A DNA stretch of 64,000 nucleotides from Bradysia coprophila (lineage: Eukaryota; Arthropoda; Insecta; Diptera; Sciaridae), in assembly GCF_014529535.1 (NCBI RefSeq), contig NW_023503313.1, positions 496,001-560,000 of the forward strand. Reading direction: 5' to 3'. Below, one piece after another: positions 26,107 through 40,540 of the stretch (the stretch's first letter is position 1; each line of letters starts with the position of its first letter). The notes under the pieces were generated by a model that saw only the letters and a program-made list of their open reading frames with translations, made no database searches and had not been told where the DNA came from. The position numbers were made by a program, and so were the translations under genes.

Positions 26107-26995
26107 GTATTTACAATGGCAGTAAATGCTAATTTGTGAGATGAGAAAACAGTTCGAACTTCGCTTGTTCTAGCGTTCTAGCATTCCAGTTAAACTTGAT
26201 ATTTAATTGAATTCAAACAGAGAGCAAGCGGCGCTTATGTAAAAATGTATTGAAGAATTTATAAAAATACACAAAATAGCGGAGTGGCCTCAATGAAGTT
26301 TCTTCTTTAATTTACATTGCCATAAATACTCAGGCAAATAACCAAACAAAATCCAAAAATTTCCAATAAAAGTGTACTCTTAATTTTTCGGTATTGATAC
26401 CGGTATTTTTTGGTCAAAACCGATTGGAGTTTTCCGGTATTAATATCGGTATTGCATTGCCATGTAATCTTCTTCTTTTTAAGCAGTGGGTCGAAATAGT
26501 TGGGTGCATTCAAACAACATGATGTTCTTCAAATAATTTGTGTATATTTTCGTTAATTAATTTTTATTAAGAATACAATAAAAATTAAAAATTCCAATTT
26601 GCTGCAATATTAATAATTATAGTCATTCTTCACTGCTGATCAATAAATCAAAAAAAAATCCCTTATAATCTTACGCTCTCTCGTTTTTTTTCTCTTCTTT
26701 TTTATTTTGTTTTGATGAAAGTAAAATTGAATAAAAATAAAAAATAAAAATAATTTTCTCTAAAACCACTCTAAAATTGTACCGATAATAAAGTCATTTA
26801 TAAAAATGTTTTGCAATTTACATTTAATTAAAAAATATATTTTCTTCTCCTCAACTTCTTCTTCTTCTTTTTTATCTTCTTTTTTTGTTTTCTTTTCTCT
26901 TACATTTTTTTGTTATATTTAAATCCGTTCATGTGTTTCAATTGTTTCTGTTTTTGCTCAAAACACTGTTCCATATTTAGATGTGCCAGTTTGGA

Positions 26996-27001
26996 TTTAT
27001 T
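26996..27001 (-). terminator. Candidate Lst2 polyadenylation signal
   Basis: AATAAA on the minus strand about 180 bp past the Lst2 stop. The region has several AATAAA-like words, so the choice is tentative. Confidence 0.35.
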
Positions 27002-27180
27002 TATATTTTTTGCATTCAATTTTGTCCTCTAATAATTCCTCTAACAAATTATTTACAGGAAACTAAAATCAAAAACATAAATTTTAATTTTAAGATAAAG
27101 AAAACCCGTCGTCAAATGTCAGAAAACTTTTTTTTTCTTCTATATCGACAAACATCAACACTGTGATCGCCAATAACTAT

Positions 27181-30100
27181 TTAAGTTCTAACTTCCCGTA
27201 CATAACAATCACGGCACAGACGAACTGCCTTAATCAAACCGAATTTCGGCAACGGAGCCGACGCATTCGAACACACCCCACAAAATACACAACCGCAATT
27301 TCTACAATGATGTCGTCGTCGGAATGTGGTGAATTGTAAATTGCATGCCATACATCGCGGTGCCTCATCGTCGGGTATCCAACGCGGTGGCTGTTCAGCG
27401 CTACACGTTCGAGTACGGTTATTGTTCGGATTGCGACTTTGAATGATCGGTGAATTATCAGCCGTTGAACTGTTACTGCCCGATGCATTATTATTGTTGC
27501 TACGTACAGAATATTCCTGTCGATCGCCATCGGAATCGGCGTCTAAGCTGCGCGATCGTTCACCCGTTCGACCGATCGGTGGCGAATCACTGCTTGGATT
27601 TAAGCTGGAACTGCGCACTTGATTCTGTACACTGTGAAATACCGCATCGAATTCGGGACTAACTTCTTCTGCCGAATAAATGCTCTGATTTGATCCAGCA
27701 TTGTCCTGGATCACATCATTTTCGCTGGCTCGAAATTCGAACAGATCGGAATCTTTGGCTTTTTCCGACACAATGATATCATCAGTTGGCTGGGTCATAT
27801 TCATAAGAAATACGCTACGCAGTATTTGTCGCAGATCGGATGCGAAATTCGTTTGCAGTTGGTCGGCAACACCAGCTATACAAACGAATAGACGGTGGAG
27901 TAGGTTTTCGACACTTCTGTAAAAAAAAAAACATAAAAAATGAGAAAACGAATGTTACGGAACCATTGATATAACACGGAACATACAGCAAAGATTTCAC
28001 ATTCAAAATATTGTAAAATTTTGCGTGGGAGCTCAACAAGTCGGTGAAGGTTACACGTTCGCATTGAAATCAAACAAAGCCGAAACACACGCACATTAAT
28101 GCGTTTGTTTGAAATTGATTTAATTGATTTAAGAAGGTCAAAGTGTTGTTATCTGTCAGCGGTTAAAAGCTTCTCTAGAGGCTGGAGTGATATTGTACAT
28201 TGACAGTTTTGTCAGAGAGCGTTGTCTCTCCGTCGATGATTTAAAGAAAGACGAGATTGTAAGAAGGGCACACTTCGAGGAGAAGCATTGATCAACAATT
28301 TGAAACCACATTTCCTGACGGACATCCTTAGGTACTAATGCGGTTTGGACGGGTTAAGAATCCGTTGGGTTCACTCATGTTAGGTTTCAGAAAGAGTCGT
28401 TCGGTAAATTTTAAGAGACCTGTGCTCTGTCGGGTGTGCAGTGCATGCATTGACAAATTAAAGCCAAAATGAATTGAACTTACTTAAACTTGTTTCTGCC
28501 ATTCGCGTACAACGCCAAATTGGTTTCTTGCGAATCTGCGTCTGATATTGAAGATATGTCATCACTATCACTGGTATGATGTTCACGTTTGGAATGAATT
28601 TTTGAATTTGTCTTCCGTCGAGCCATGGATCGGCTACTACTTGATCTATTTCTACGACTTTGACTAGTACTTGGATTGTTAGCTAATTTTGTAGATGATA
28701 TCCGTATGGTAGTTTCTGTAGCGGGTTGATTTGGACGATGGGTGTGGTGATGTTGATGATTGCAACTGGATTGATTTTCGCGCAATTCTTTCCAACTGTT
28801 CACATATTTCTCCGATAATGCACCGGACTCCGTACATCGACTATTGTCCGTGACCACTGGATTGCTAAGCTCCGAATCGGGACTCTGATCGAGGCTGGTG
28901 TTTTCCGTGCCAATGCCCGAATCGACAACCACGTTGCCATTGGTACGATCTTCGTCCATATGCAAATGTACGTCATTCTTGGAATGATATTCGTCATCAC
29001 TTGATATGAAACTATCGGTTAAAGGCGCTTCGTTGCTTTGCAGCAAATTTCCGAAATTTGTGTTTGGTATCAGGAAGCCAGAAGACGCACAGTCGCCCGT
29101 TACAAGGTTATCGTTCAGTTCCTTATCGTCTTCCCATTCGTTCGGAATCAACGTTTCATTCACTGAGTAGAAGCTCGCTATTTCCTTATTCGCACAACAA
29201 CCACTTATCACATTGCTAACTAATTCGTCGTCACTATTTACCTTATCATCACAGTTTAAGTTATTTTGCAAATTAATGTCTTCATTCGTACAGAGCAGTT
29301 TCTCCAATTGGTACAGTTCGTTTGGTGTTAACGTTCGTAATAGGTCTCTGATTTTGATCAAAAGCGTCCGAAACGGTCGAAACATTTCCGACAATTGGTC
29401 AGCTGACATCGACATATTTAATGGTCCTTTGTTGTGTGCAATTAAGCCGTTTACGATAGCTAACCGCGGAATCGAAAACATTAGAGCCGGATCGAAAACG
29501 TCCACCGCGTCCTGTTGCAGCAGTCCCTTGTACAACGCTTCTTGTAACGTTTCCGAAAATAGAACGCAGATCAATTCTTGCATTTCGTGCTCCTGCTTTG
29601 ACTTGACTTGAACCATTGCGCTGACATAGAGCAGTTCAAATTCGGCAAAGAGGCGATCGAATATTTTCAAACTTTCGCATAAAGTTTCCGTGCACGTGTC
29701 ATTGATGTCCAAATTCAATTTCGGTGAATTTGGTATTTTGATGTGCAAACATTGTTCTCGCAACAAATTCCGTACATTGTCCAGACTTTTCGTGACAGCC
29801 TTGGCCAGTGGTCGCATGGCAGCACTTTCCAGCTCACGATTCATTATCGACGAACCGGCAGCTAAACATTCCGCACCGAACCACAGCTGACCGGCAAAAC
29901 TTTCCTGCAGAACTTCTTCGGGAAATTTTGCACGAAACGCCCGTGATGTTCGATCCTCACCGAGTAATTCGTCCATTATCATGTTAGTAATGGACAATAC
30001 TTGATCCTGAAAGATGTAAAGACGTTTGTCAATGCATACCAAATGATGGTAAATGTAAAGAATCTGGTTACCTGTCCTTGTCGTAATCGAGCCACAAGCC

Positions 30101-33100
30101 TGGAACAACGTTCAGGTTCGGCCCTGCCATCGAAACTGTCCAGTTCACTTGCAACGGCTGTCAGCGCTCGATCAGCATAATAGAATCTAGCCAGAATAGA
30201 TTTGTCGTCAGCCTGAAAAGTTCAATTGGAAACAATGTCATTTGGCTGGCCAAAAAAAAAAAAAAAATTCAGGTTCAAGTGCTTGTTTTATAACCTTACG
30301 CTAGTGATAATTAACGAAATAAACAAAGTTAGGAGCAGAATAAAAACTTGAATTAAGTCTTTTTCTCGTCTCTATGTCTACCTCTACAATCATTGTAGGT
30401 TTTTGTGATAATCATCACTATCTGCTACCAACAGACGGTTGGGCTATTATAACTATTATAAATTTTTGGTAGACCACAGCAAGCAAAAGACCTATTTTAA
30501 AGTATTTGATAATTTTTAGTAATTCTAAATATCGTGATATTTCTGTCACCACTCGGCGCAACACCATCCTATGGTCAAAACCAGTGTCTATTTTTGGGAA
30601 TTTTAATTCTGTAAGACTCCGACAATGTACAGTAAAAATTCGGAATTTTCAGAATAAAAGTTCCCAGGCCCTGGTCAAAACACTAAGGCCTTCATGTTCA
30701 AAAACAATAGAGACTAAATTGCAAATTATTGTCGGTGATCGTTCCGATATACTAATACAATATCGTAAAGAATGTGAGTAATAGATATAGAATATGTTGA
30801 GTTAGAGAGACACATAAATGTGAATCATTTGAAACATGTTTTTTATCTAATTCCTAATATCGCTAACAATGTCTGAGTAGCTGTTACACATTCAAGCATT
30901 TACAATAATTGATAAAATGCGATAAATGTTATCGTTCAACAGCAAGCAAAATAAAATAAACAAAAACATTTTATCATTTTTTAGTAAATAGTGAAAAGAT
31001 GTGTCAATGTTAGTGTAGCATCCAGTCTCGCATATCTATTTATCGTATTTGAATATCATTTATACCGATCTATCGACCTCGTATGTATTGTATACATATC
31101 CATCGATCAGTAAATAATTATTATTTCTAATTTTGAATATTCAACAAATAATAGAGATTCCAACGGAAAACCATCTGTGTGATGTGTTTGCTTTTTTTCG
31201 TTTTTTGAAATTGCAAAACAGTCCAAACGGTTTAGGAAATACACAAATTACGACGAAATAGAGAACCCGTTTTACGTACGTTTCGGAGTATAGTAGTACA
31301 TAAGTCGAAATTCGTAGGAAACGAATCGCAGACGCAAAAAAAAACATTTCATTAACCTTAGGCCGAAATTTTCGGAGAAACAATCTCATTATTACACAAC
31401 GTCACATCAACACTTGTTAAGTGAGAAAAAAATGCAAAGCTCATGAAAAGCGAACAAGCGTTCGGATTGGAATGTAAATAAATCATCAGCCACCAATATA
31501 GATATCAATTCCACGCCACAGACAATGTTTGGTTTAAAGTTACGAATACTATTTGATGCGGTTGCGATAATTGAAACATATCTATGTCTGTTCGTTTCAA
31601 AGCGCTCATATATCCAGTAGGAGTTAATTGGCGCCTCAATTGACTGGCTTATTTACATAAATAGAATTCTATTCTATCAGAGAGATATGCCGACTATGCA
31701 GACAATAATAATGGTTCCTCTTCCGCATCTTTAATTGAATTAATCGATAAAATAACGAAATTATAGATCTAACAACGAATGCATACATGTTTGTTTGTTC
31801 CACAGGTAACTAGGTGCATCGTTCAACAGTTAAACTAAACTTAATTCTTCATTAATAAATGACGTTTTTCGCATACACTTTTATGGCGAAGCAGCACATT
31901 TTATCAAAATGCCCAGGACGTTAATTATGACGATGTTGTCTTGTATCAAATTTTTTCCAACGACACCATTGTCAACTCGACGTTAATGATGCCAAAGGTT
32001 AGGAACTGTGCATAGCGCAACGAATCAACTAAAACAATTTAATTCACAATTTGCATATGCTTTGACGATGAGAAAGCACGTGGCTGTTCCAGTCTTCCCC
32101 GAGGAGTTTTTAAGAAATTCTTTTCAGAAACAGACAGACAGAAATTAAATTAAATTTAGTTTAGTGATGTAGAAGTGCTTCTGTGATGTACTATTTTGAA
32201 TAGAGTTTGTACTGAATATGACATAGATGTGTTTTAGAAGTTACATACAACCTTCGAAAAACTGCTTTGCTTAATTTATTTTACTTTACTTGTTTCCGTA
32301 CAGGTAATTTTAATTCCGACGTGTTTCTACGTCATCTATCTATACGTCGAGAATGTTATTTACTCCTGGTACGTATAATGTATAGTTTATACCTTGTATC
32401 TTCTATCTTGTCACACACACTGCTTGGAAAGTATAAATCAATCGTTACGTTAATTAAGTCATTCTTGCATACATATACATCCCCAAACATACCTTAAGTA
32501 CGTTAGTACTAAGGCGTGTGCCAAGTACATCGTCATACATAGCGACTCAATTAATGCGTGTGTCACGTACAGGGAGAAAGAATTGTTCTTCCTATCAAAT
32601 AAATAATCAGATAAGTAAACTATCGACCGCGGCATTCTGCTGTTCGAACAACGTCAACAAAGATAAACTCATCGTCTGAGGCCTTCATATTCTCTACAAG
32701 ATTGCTTAACGTAAATATCGACGATTTAATGAACAACTGAGTTATATCTCGCACCATGATAACCTGAAGTGATTGCACAAACTCAAGGTGTTGCATTGGG
32801 ATGTCATATCGTTCGTCTAATTCGGGCGATGTTCAAACGAATTTTTATTTAATCAGACACGCGACAGCGCAATCTTCCTGGAATAAATCCTGACCGTTGT
32901 ATAACGTCAATTTCGAAACAGATTTATCTCACGTGTATTTCAAAATATGACCCAGTAGAGCTGTTGTGTTTAAACGGTTCCTTCTCTTATCCATATGTTT
33001 ACAGGACGCAGCATGAGTCGATTTACAAAAAAAATATGGTTTTTTCCATTTAAAGGTTTAGGAGGCACCGATACTTAGCTTAAATTGTAGCCTACATTGG

Positions 33101-36100
33101 CGTGTCTCGTATTTCATTTTTGATGATATCTTTTCATCTGAATCCTTTTTGAACAATGTACGTTCGCAATAACGACCACGAATGTGTTACCTTTAAATAA
33201 AAATTAGTTTAGAATGTAGCAGTTTGACCGGCTCTGAAATGTTCATAAACTGCTCAGTTTTCTCAGAGCTGGTCAAACTGCTACATCCAAATCTATTGTG
33301 GTCGTTATTGCGGTCGAGCATTTTTGAAAAAGCATTCTGCTGGAAAGATATCAGAAGTAAACCTAAATCCAATATTTAAAAGGCGCCCAAATGTATGCTT
33401 TTCAGCAAAGCATATCGATGCCTCTTAACGACATACATTTTGAATTAAACTAAAAACGAATCTTTTGTCATTGACAAATTGTCACGCGGTTTGTAAGACT
33501 TACGCTAGACCTAGTCAATCACAAACACCTCGAGAACAGGTGGAAAACGGTGACAGTATAATTTGGTTTGCAGACCACATACCCATCACCACAAACAAGT
33601 CAATTTTACCACATGATGGGGTCGTATCATACCGATAATTGGGCTATTTATAAACATTTTTATGTTAAACTGCAATCATTATGTGCTTGCATAGACTGAC
33701 CGAATCGGGACCTGACATCCTGTCACGTTTTATTGCATCTCGTGGTGTATATTATGCTGGCAGTTTGGTTTCAAATTACAATATATTATCCACGGACGTG
33801 GTATAATATGTAAAAAAAATCGTGCTGTGCCGACAGCTTTGTGAAAAGTAATATTTGGAAGCCAGAACGGAATAAGCTCTTGAAAGTTCAAAAACACCAC
33901 TTGGAGTTTTAAAAGGAAAATTTAGCAACAAAATCGTTAGACGAGTTTTAAACAGTTGAAGAGATGCTTCAAACTTCACAAAACTTTCATATATATGATG
34001 CGCTAAGATGCAATGTATTCCATCTGTTTATGACCTAGCTCGATTTGCACGAAAACTCAGAGAAATTGTTGAACAGAAATCGCACAATCGAGAAAGGGTA
34101 AACAAAACGAAACGTTCGTTTAACACAAAGGTTTCAGCAGACGGACAAGATTTGTTATAATATCAGAAATTCCATCCACATTTTATTTGGTAAATAACCG
34201 TATCAAATCGCTAAATGAATATTAACTACGTGTCATAAATGCAATGAAACCATTTTACACGATTAACAAGTAAATTTCATGGAAAAAATAAATAATGAAA
34301 ACTCTGTGTACGACCTAGGTGTGTATTGCATATTGACGTTGTAGTGCTTCAACAACCAACGTTTCGTTTCTTTTTTTTTCGTGTTTTATTTATTCAGTTT
34401 AATAAAAATTAAATGGAAAGAGCCAAACAACAACAAAAATATTTCATTTCATAAACGTTGTAACACCAAAATCGACACACAGACGTATGTGTACCTATAA
34501 ATCGCAAAATGAATTTGGATGACTCTTTTTTCCCTGTCATATAATAAAAACCGATTACATTTCGTTAGGTAGCTTAATCATAAATGGTTTTGTTAGTGCG
34601 TCGTTAGATTAGCTACCTATATAAGCAGATTGAACGGTTTTCATGTATTGGAAGGTGATTAATGCCTGATAAAAGTGACTAATATTGAGTTAGAGATTGC
34701 TTTGTATTTGTTGGATGAATTGCTGTTTGTTATTCTTTTGTTACAAAGATACGAGAAGCAATATAACAACAACAGTGCAACAACAAAATCTATTATTATA
34801 ATCAATATCATCGACAAATTGAATTAGACAAATCGCAAATTGATTGCGCCACGGTGTAGGGTATTTAACGCCGTTCGAGTGTGTGCGCGGTTTTTTTTTG
34901 TATTACTTTTCCGAAGATCGATCTAATTCCAATTGGAAATCCAATGTACTGCTCGGTTTGCACAATTTGTACGGGAAATTTTATATGGATTCATTGAGTG
35001 TCAGTTGACATATTCAACCTCTAATCTATACGGCGGTAAATCCGATTTACTGTCACTATATCGCATCAAGCCTGAATACGTGATTGCGTCCAATGGATAA
35101 GCTGTGTTAACTTACGATTGCAGTTCAGTATCCGAAAATATGCACTACGTACCAATGAGAGAAAATGGAATGACGTCATTGCATAAGATGACGTTGACTT
35201 TACAGCCAGGGATATTTTTAGCTAACTGTCCGATAACCATATAAAAGGAGTTTATTACCACTTCAGTTGGTTATCCTTTCACTGTGTATATATAACCAAT
35301 TAAAATGTTCTTCTCGTCTATGCAGTGTCTGTGAGCCGATGATGAAAACAAACATACAAAATGTTGTCGTCACTATACACACCATCATCGTTCCTTGTCA
35401 TGATGACGCAGGTTCGGTGTACAGTTTAGTCACCTCCTTATTATACACCAGTCGCTATGTATAATGAAACTGGGTGCGTACTATCAGTGACAGGGACACA
35501 AGCGAAAAAAAAACAAATCAAAGTGCAGTCGTAGCTCGTACAGACGAGACATTTTGCATTATGATGGTAAACTTTCGATGAATACATTTTATTGGCAAAT
35601 TTATTATCGAGAGAATCTCGAAAGACAAAATAAATTTTCTGTCATCTGAAAGTCAAAATGGTCTGCGATTGTAAATGCATGCAGTTTGGAATGTATATAT
35701 TTTGTGTGTTGGTTGTTTAAATTTAAATGAATTAATTTCAATTTTATGAGAATCTTGCTGTCCGATCGGCTGCATGCAACTGAAAGTCAACAACAGTACA
35801 ACTGATCATTGTGTTCGAAATGATGTGAACGAAATTGTTCTAGACCAAAAAAGCGAATGGAATTTCCAACAGAGATCGGTGTTGTTTAAATTCGGTGTCC
35901 CTGTTCGTCCCACCCATTAATTACGATGAGAGTCATAATCTACCTGGTAAATAACGTAAGTATTCACGCAAAATGACGTTCCTTTCTGATTGCTAAAGGC
36001 TAGTACACAGTTCTTCAGACCATGCAAAATGTATCAAAAGTGCTTTGGGGACGAAAGTGAATGAATTTTGGAATTTTTCTCGTGATTTACAGCAATAATG

Positions 36101-39100
36101 TCGAACTTATTGACAAACCCCCGAAATTTCCAAATAAAAATGAGGTTCGAATGTTAGCTCTGTTATGGGCAGCGGCCGTATAGGTGGGATGTCAGCGATT
36201 GGCAGTCAGAGAAGGATACGAAAAACCGCTTGAATTCGGCCAAAGATCATGTAAAAGAAACTTTTACGATTAAAGTATTACTCTTCAAGTTCTAAGAAGG
36301 AAGGAATTAGAGGCTTGGTCGCCCCCGGTAACTAAATTCTAATGCTTCTAATTTCCACCACAACAAATTGGGAAATATTGAAAGAATGAACCGTTAATTT
36401 TGATACATTTATGTATCTAATACGTAGTCACTCACTTAACTTACAATATTGAGTGCCATAGGGAACGTAATCAGAAAAATCCATTCATTCTTTTCACAAG
36501 TAACACGATACATCCTGTCAAAATGATTAAAAAAAACAAATTTTTGTAATGTGAAAATTACAAGAGCTCGCCAGGATGTACAGTATACATGAGGTGACGA
36601 GAATTTTCATCATTTAAAATACGAACGCCGGTATGTCTTTTGATTAAACGTTTCTTTGAACGGTGCCAGATGTGTGATCGAGATTTCGTTTGTTTGGTTT
36701 CATTTTTTTTTTTCTCTTGTCAGTTGAACATTATCGCGTCTGGACGGGGTTTTTTGTCGATGATATTTACACATCACAATTATAGCGTTTTTATTCTGCC
36801 AGGAGTAAGAATGCCAGAGCTTTACGAATGTTGGTAGATTTCGTCAAGACGATGTCAGTAAATCGAAAAAATTTCAAAATTTTCCAATTCTGTTCTACTC
36901 AAAAGAAATAAACCGAATAAACTGAATAAACCGAATTGAAATGAAATTGAACTATTTCAGACTAAAAACGGATAAGCCTCCATGCCAAACATTCGACGCA
37001 TTTTTGATCGACTTTATTGGAAACTGTTCATCAAAACATTTACAGTGGTAGGTCATTCACGTCTATCGACACCCTCCTTCCCCGACATTAGAAGCTCAAT
37101 TTACTACATTATAAAAGTTGATGGTCTGCTAACAGCAAACCTAACTCAATTATAAACTCCACACAGCGTGTGTCTCTCATGATGGCCTTGTGATGTATGT
37201 GTGAAGAAAAAAAAATGCAAAGCGAAAACATGTTATTAAGGCCAAACCCTTCTGTGTTCACCACTCGGATATAAGTAGCTTCGTTTGCACATTTTTAGCA
37301 CACACAATGAACAAAGAGTCTTTTGTTTGACAATTCATATGTTATTACATAGGAAGTTGCAGTAGAATAAAAAAGCGTCTTTCATCGTTTGCTTGAAGGA
37401 ATATTGTGATAATTGAGGATTTTCGGTTGTGCGTCTTTTCCGCTTTAGTTTTTTTTTTTGTTAGATTCAAGTTCATTTGCGTACTGCACGAAACAATGGT
37501 TCGTCGGTGGAACGATTATCCATATTTTGATTTTGGATATCTACAATTAACAGAAAGCGTTTCGTTCTCGTATGTACAAGCAGCACGACAACAACGATCC
37601 ATTCCACATGGAAAAGCCATACCGCATGCGGTTTCGATGTTATTCGCTTAAATGCGTACAGCACTACTTTTTATGTCGATCAAACAAAGCATTTCAAGTC
37701 GGACTGTTTTGTGTTTTTTTACTTGTAATACTTTTACTTCCTCAAAAAATGAACGCAAAACTTTTATAATAAAAAGAGTAGCAAAAATGTTGTATACACA
37801 CCATGCCGATCATTTTGTGTACAAGAAATTGTCTACATAATCATGATCATTCACACAAATCAATGAATTCATTTCTGTTGTATATTATTACGCTCCAACA
37901 CATTGTTGTGTTGTTTTTCTTGTAATCGTGTTATCGTTTTTACCATACATTTGTTTCACTTTAATAACAAGTTTCGATTTGGGATATCACGAGCTCTCAG
38001 TTTTTGTAAGAAATCTTGAAATTTTTATGAAATCAAAAATGAATCACGTAAACGTATGGATGGCGGTGTGTGTGTGTCTGTGCGTATTTATTGTATATAT
38101 TTAGGCCGTAGAGATTACAGAAATTTTTGTTTTAAATTCAAATCAAATACAAAATATATCGGACCTATCGAATGCATCCTAAAAAATATCGGATACAGTT
38201 CTGTACGTTTATTCGGCGCAATTTAACATTCGATGGAAAATGGATTTATCATCATTTTTCCATCAATAATTACTCATGATACCTCTATTCGGTCAATTCT
38301 TCATTCAAAAGTTTAAAAAAATCAATTTTTCTAATATTGATGCGAATTGTAAATTAGTTTTCGGTCTTTAATGCATCACATCGGTTGCTTGCTATCTCGG
38401 TAAATCACGATTCCAAGATTCATGTTTGAGAAAAGCACACACAACTTAATCTCCGACAAAACCCTTGTACGGAAACGTATTATTTACATTAAATTTACAT
38501 AAGCAATAAGTGGTTCTTCTGAATGAATGTATTACATATACAATGTGAATGAATAAACAACACCAATACAGACAGGACATTTCCATAAATGAAATCGATT
38601 TGAAAAATGAATAATATTTTGAGTTATTCAATTTGTAAATATAGTGGAAAAAAATCTGTTATCACAAATGTCCCGTGGAATTACGATAGGATTACGATCC
38701 AAATTTACATTTGAAAGTGGAATTGGCACACAAAAATAGAGAAAATATTTTTCACCAATATTTTGCACGAAGACAATGGTTCGAAAACATTAACTAAAAT
38801 TCATTGAAAATGTTTTTGCCCCCATTGTCTTTGTGCAAAGGAAAACATTGAAAATGTCTGGAATCGGTTACGAATGGACAGGCAGGTTAACTTTTTGTGT
38901 ACGAATAGAATGCGTTACCTACTTAGTAAATGTTTCGAAAAGCGATTTATCAATGACTTGGGATTAGAAAGACAAACAAACAGAACCAATTTTGATTGAA
39001 AGAATTTTTTTTGCATGATTCACAGTCAGCTTTGTCAACGATACGAAATCCACATTTTCAACAAAATAACTCTGAATGCAATTTGATAACGAACTAAACA

Positions 39101-39174
39101 AACAAAAAACCTATAAATGAATTTACTTTTGGCTTATTCCACCATTTTCTGATTGTTGAAGACAATGTATCCAT
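27181..39174 (-). CDS. Lst2: Lateral signalling target protein 2 (Lst2, FYVE-domain protein), 4 coding exons
   Basis: Coding exons in transcript order: 39174-39127 (16 codons, [16 protein letters not shown]), 30212-30072, 30006-28484 and 27916-27181, joining in frame to 815 aa. The N-terminal half ([60 protein letters not shown]) is strongly conserved with insect Lst2/ZFYVE28. A long low-complexity Ser/Asn region follows. [20 protein letters not shown] marks the last exon. A C-terminal FYVE finger (about residues 748-815) shows W750-[22 protein letters not shown] and CRDC, which bind two zinc ions and endosomal PI3P. Lst2 proteins restrain EGF-receptor signalling from endosomes. Exon 1 is short but its codons and GTAAAT donor fit the family N-terminus. 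Somewhat shorter than fly and mosquito orthologues. Confidence 0.93.
33055..33430. repeat. Compound inverted repeat in Lst2 intron 1
   Basis: Nested complementary pairs: GGAGGCACCGATAC with GTATCGATGCCTC-like sequence outermost, GATATCTTTTCATCTGAATC with its counterpart near 33320-33350, CGCAATAACGACCAC (33165-33179) with GTGGTCGTTATTGCG (33298-33312), and TGTAGCAGTTTGACC (33215-33229) with its complement (33270-33284). The order of pairs is that of one large imperfect hairpin, probably a decayed fold-back element. Confidence 0.6.
38761..38840. repeat. 80-bp hairpin in Lst2 intron 1
   Basis: TTTTGCACGAAGACAATGG (38761-38779) pairs with CCATTGTCTTTGTGCAAA (38822-38839), and the pairing continues inward over AAAACATT/AATGTTTT. 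It would fold in the Lst2 pre-mRNA. Possibly a MITE; no microRNA name is justified. Confidence 0.6.
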
Positions 39175-40540
39175 GTCGCAAGTACGTTTTTACGTTTTTT
39201 TACTCCGATAAAAAAAGTTAACTTTTTGTCACCAACCACACATTATTTGTTATTTTCACTGATTCTATGAACAATTTTGATATTCAATCATCACTTTATC
39301 AAACTAGTCAATAATATACTGTATCACGTCGCTTTGGGACTAAAATTTTTTCGATTTTTCCTTTAAGTTTTAAAATTTGACTTCATTCACACGGAGTGTG
39401 CAGACGGTATGACATAAAAAGTATACCATCACTTCACATCAAACACCAATATATCGGTATCTACATGACACTTCAAAATTGTACACATAGAACGTACTCT
39501 ATTACCAATACCAGCAGAGTTGCATAGGTTGCATAGCGCTTTACATTTTATCGATACTCCTGTCGGTCATATCGGTATAAATGCATTTCGGTTTTTTATT
39601 TGGTCAAGTTGAATTTCAGTATAGACACTGGCTGTAACCACGTAAATTACCAACCCATTTGACCGATCGGTATGAATGTATGAGTCATTTTTTTTGTTTT
39701 GATTTTAACAACCAACGACATCTATGTGAATAATAAAAATAAAAACGGGAATCAAAATTCAAAAAACTTTTATGCTGAGCACGGTCTCAAATATCGATGT
39801 CGATTTAAACCATTTCTATATTGAAAAACCATAATTGAAAATCTGCCACTACGTTTTAATTATGACGACGATGACACTTTTATAACGCTCAAATGTTTTT
39901 CCAAATTATCAAGAATTTTGGGAAAAATGTTTATTTAAAAGCAAAAATAGGCTGCAAGACGCGACCGGTAAAAACGTAAAAAAACGATCTCAAAAGCACA
40001 AATATTCAACGCTTTCCTCAATCTCACTGAACGCATCTGAGTAAAGAAAATTTTAGGGCAGAAATCGTTACAAATCACGTTTCATTATTTGTTGGAACAA
40101 ATTTAAATATTTCTGTAAATCTCGTATAAAACTTACGGTTTGCATGTTTCCTATTTTTCAACAAAGATGTCAGTGTTTAATTTTTATGACAATCGCAACC
40201 CAGCAAAAAAAACCTTTTCTCTCTACATGACGCTTTGCGCGCTTCGAATTTAAATAATCAACATAGTCAATGAAAATGATGTGGTTGGGATACGGTCGAC
40301 AGTCTATTATCCGTAACGTTAGCAAAATATCATCATCATCACTTACTTACATTATTCCGATTTAGAGAAAAGGAATGGCATAAAGCAAAGATAAAAGGCA
40401 TTGTTGAATCAGGAAATTACTAGTGCAGCCGGACGCCTAAATGCATATTTGTTTTAGGTATACTTTTAGGGCTAAGCAGATAAAATTGTATAATGTCAGA
40501 AACGCACTCCAAGAAAGAACAAAGGCAGACGAAATTCAGT
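39175..40540. other. Lst2 upstream region
   Basis: AT-rich, without recognisable coding sequence. It probably carries the Lst2 promoter and 5' UTR; the transcription start cannot be placed from sequence alone. Confidence 0.4.
39549..39556. promoter_or_regulatory. DRE-like octamer upstream of Lst2
   Basis: TATCGATA about 375 bp upstream of the Lst2 start codon, in the region expected to hold the promoter or 5' UTR. It is the same octamer as next to CFAP58. Function is inferred from the fly DREF site only. Confidence 0.3.

Larger units (their letters stand above)
23044..26995. other. Non-coding spacer with small hairpins
   Basis: No coding exon is recognised. It is very AT-rich, with repeated ACCGGTAT-type words at 25110-25160 and 26390-26460. 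Two small hairpin elements within it are listed separately. Its right end may include 3' UTR of the Lst2 gene. Confidence 0.5.
30213..39126 (-). other. Lst2 intron 1 (8.9 kb)
   Basis: It separates the 16-codon first exon from the body of the gene. It is AT-rich and contains a compound inverted repeat (33055-33430), a hairpin (38761-38840) and a decayed repeat near 30586-30672. I recognise no nested coding gene. First introns of this size in small-intron genomes often hold enhancers, but nothing here proves that. Confidence 0.75.

Noticed and set aside
29213-29611. 132-codon plus-strand open frame inside Lst2
   Set aside because: It is the antisense shadow of the conserved Lst2 coding exon.
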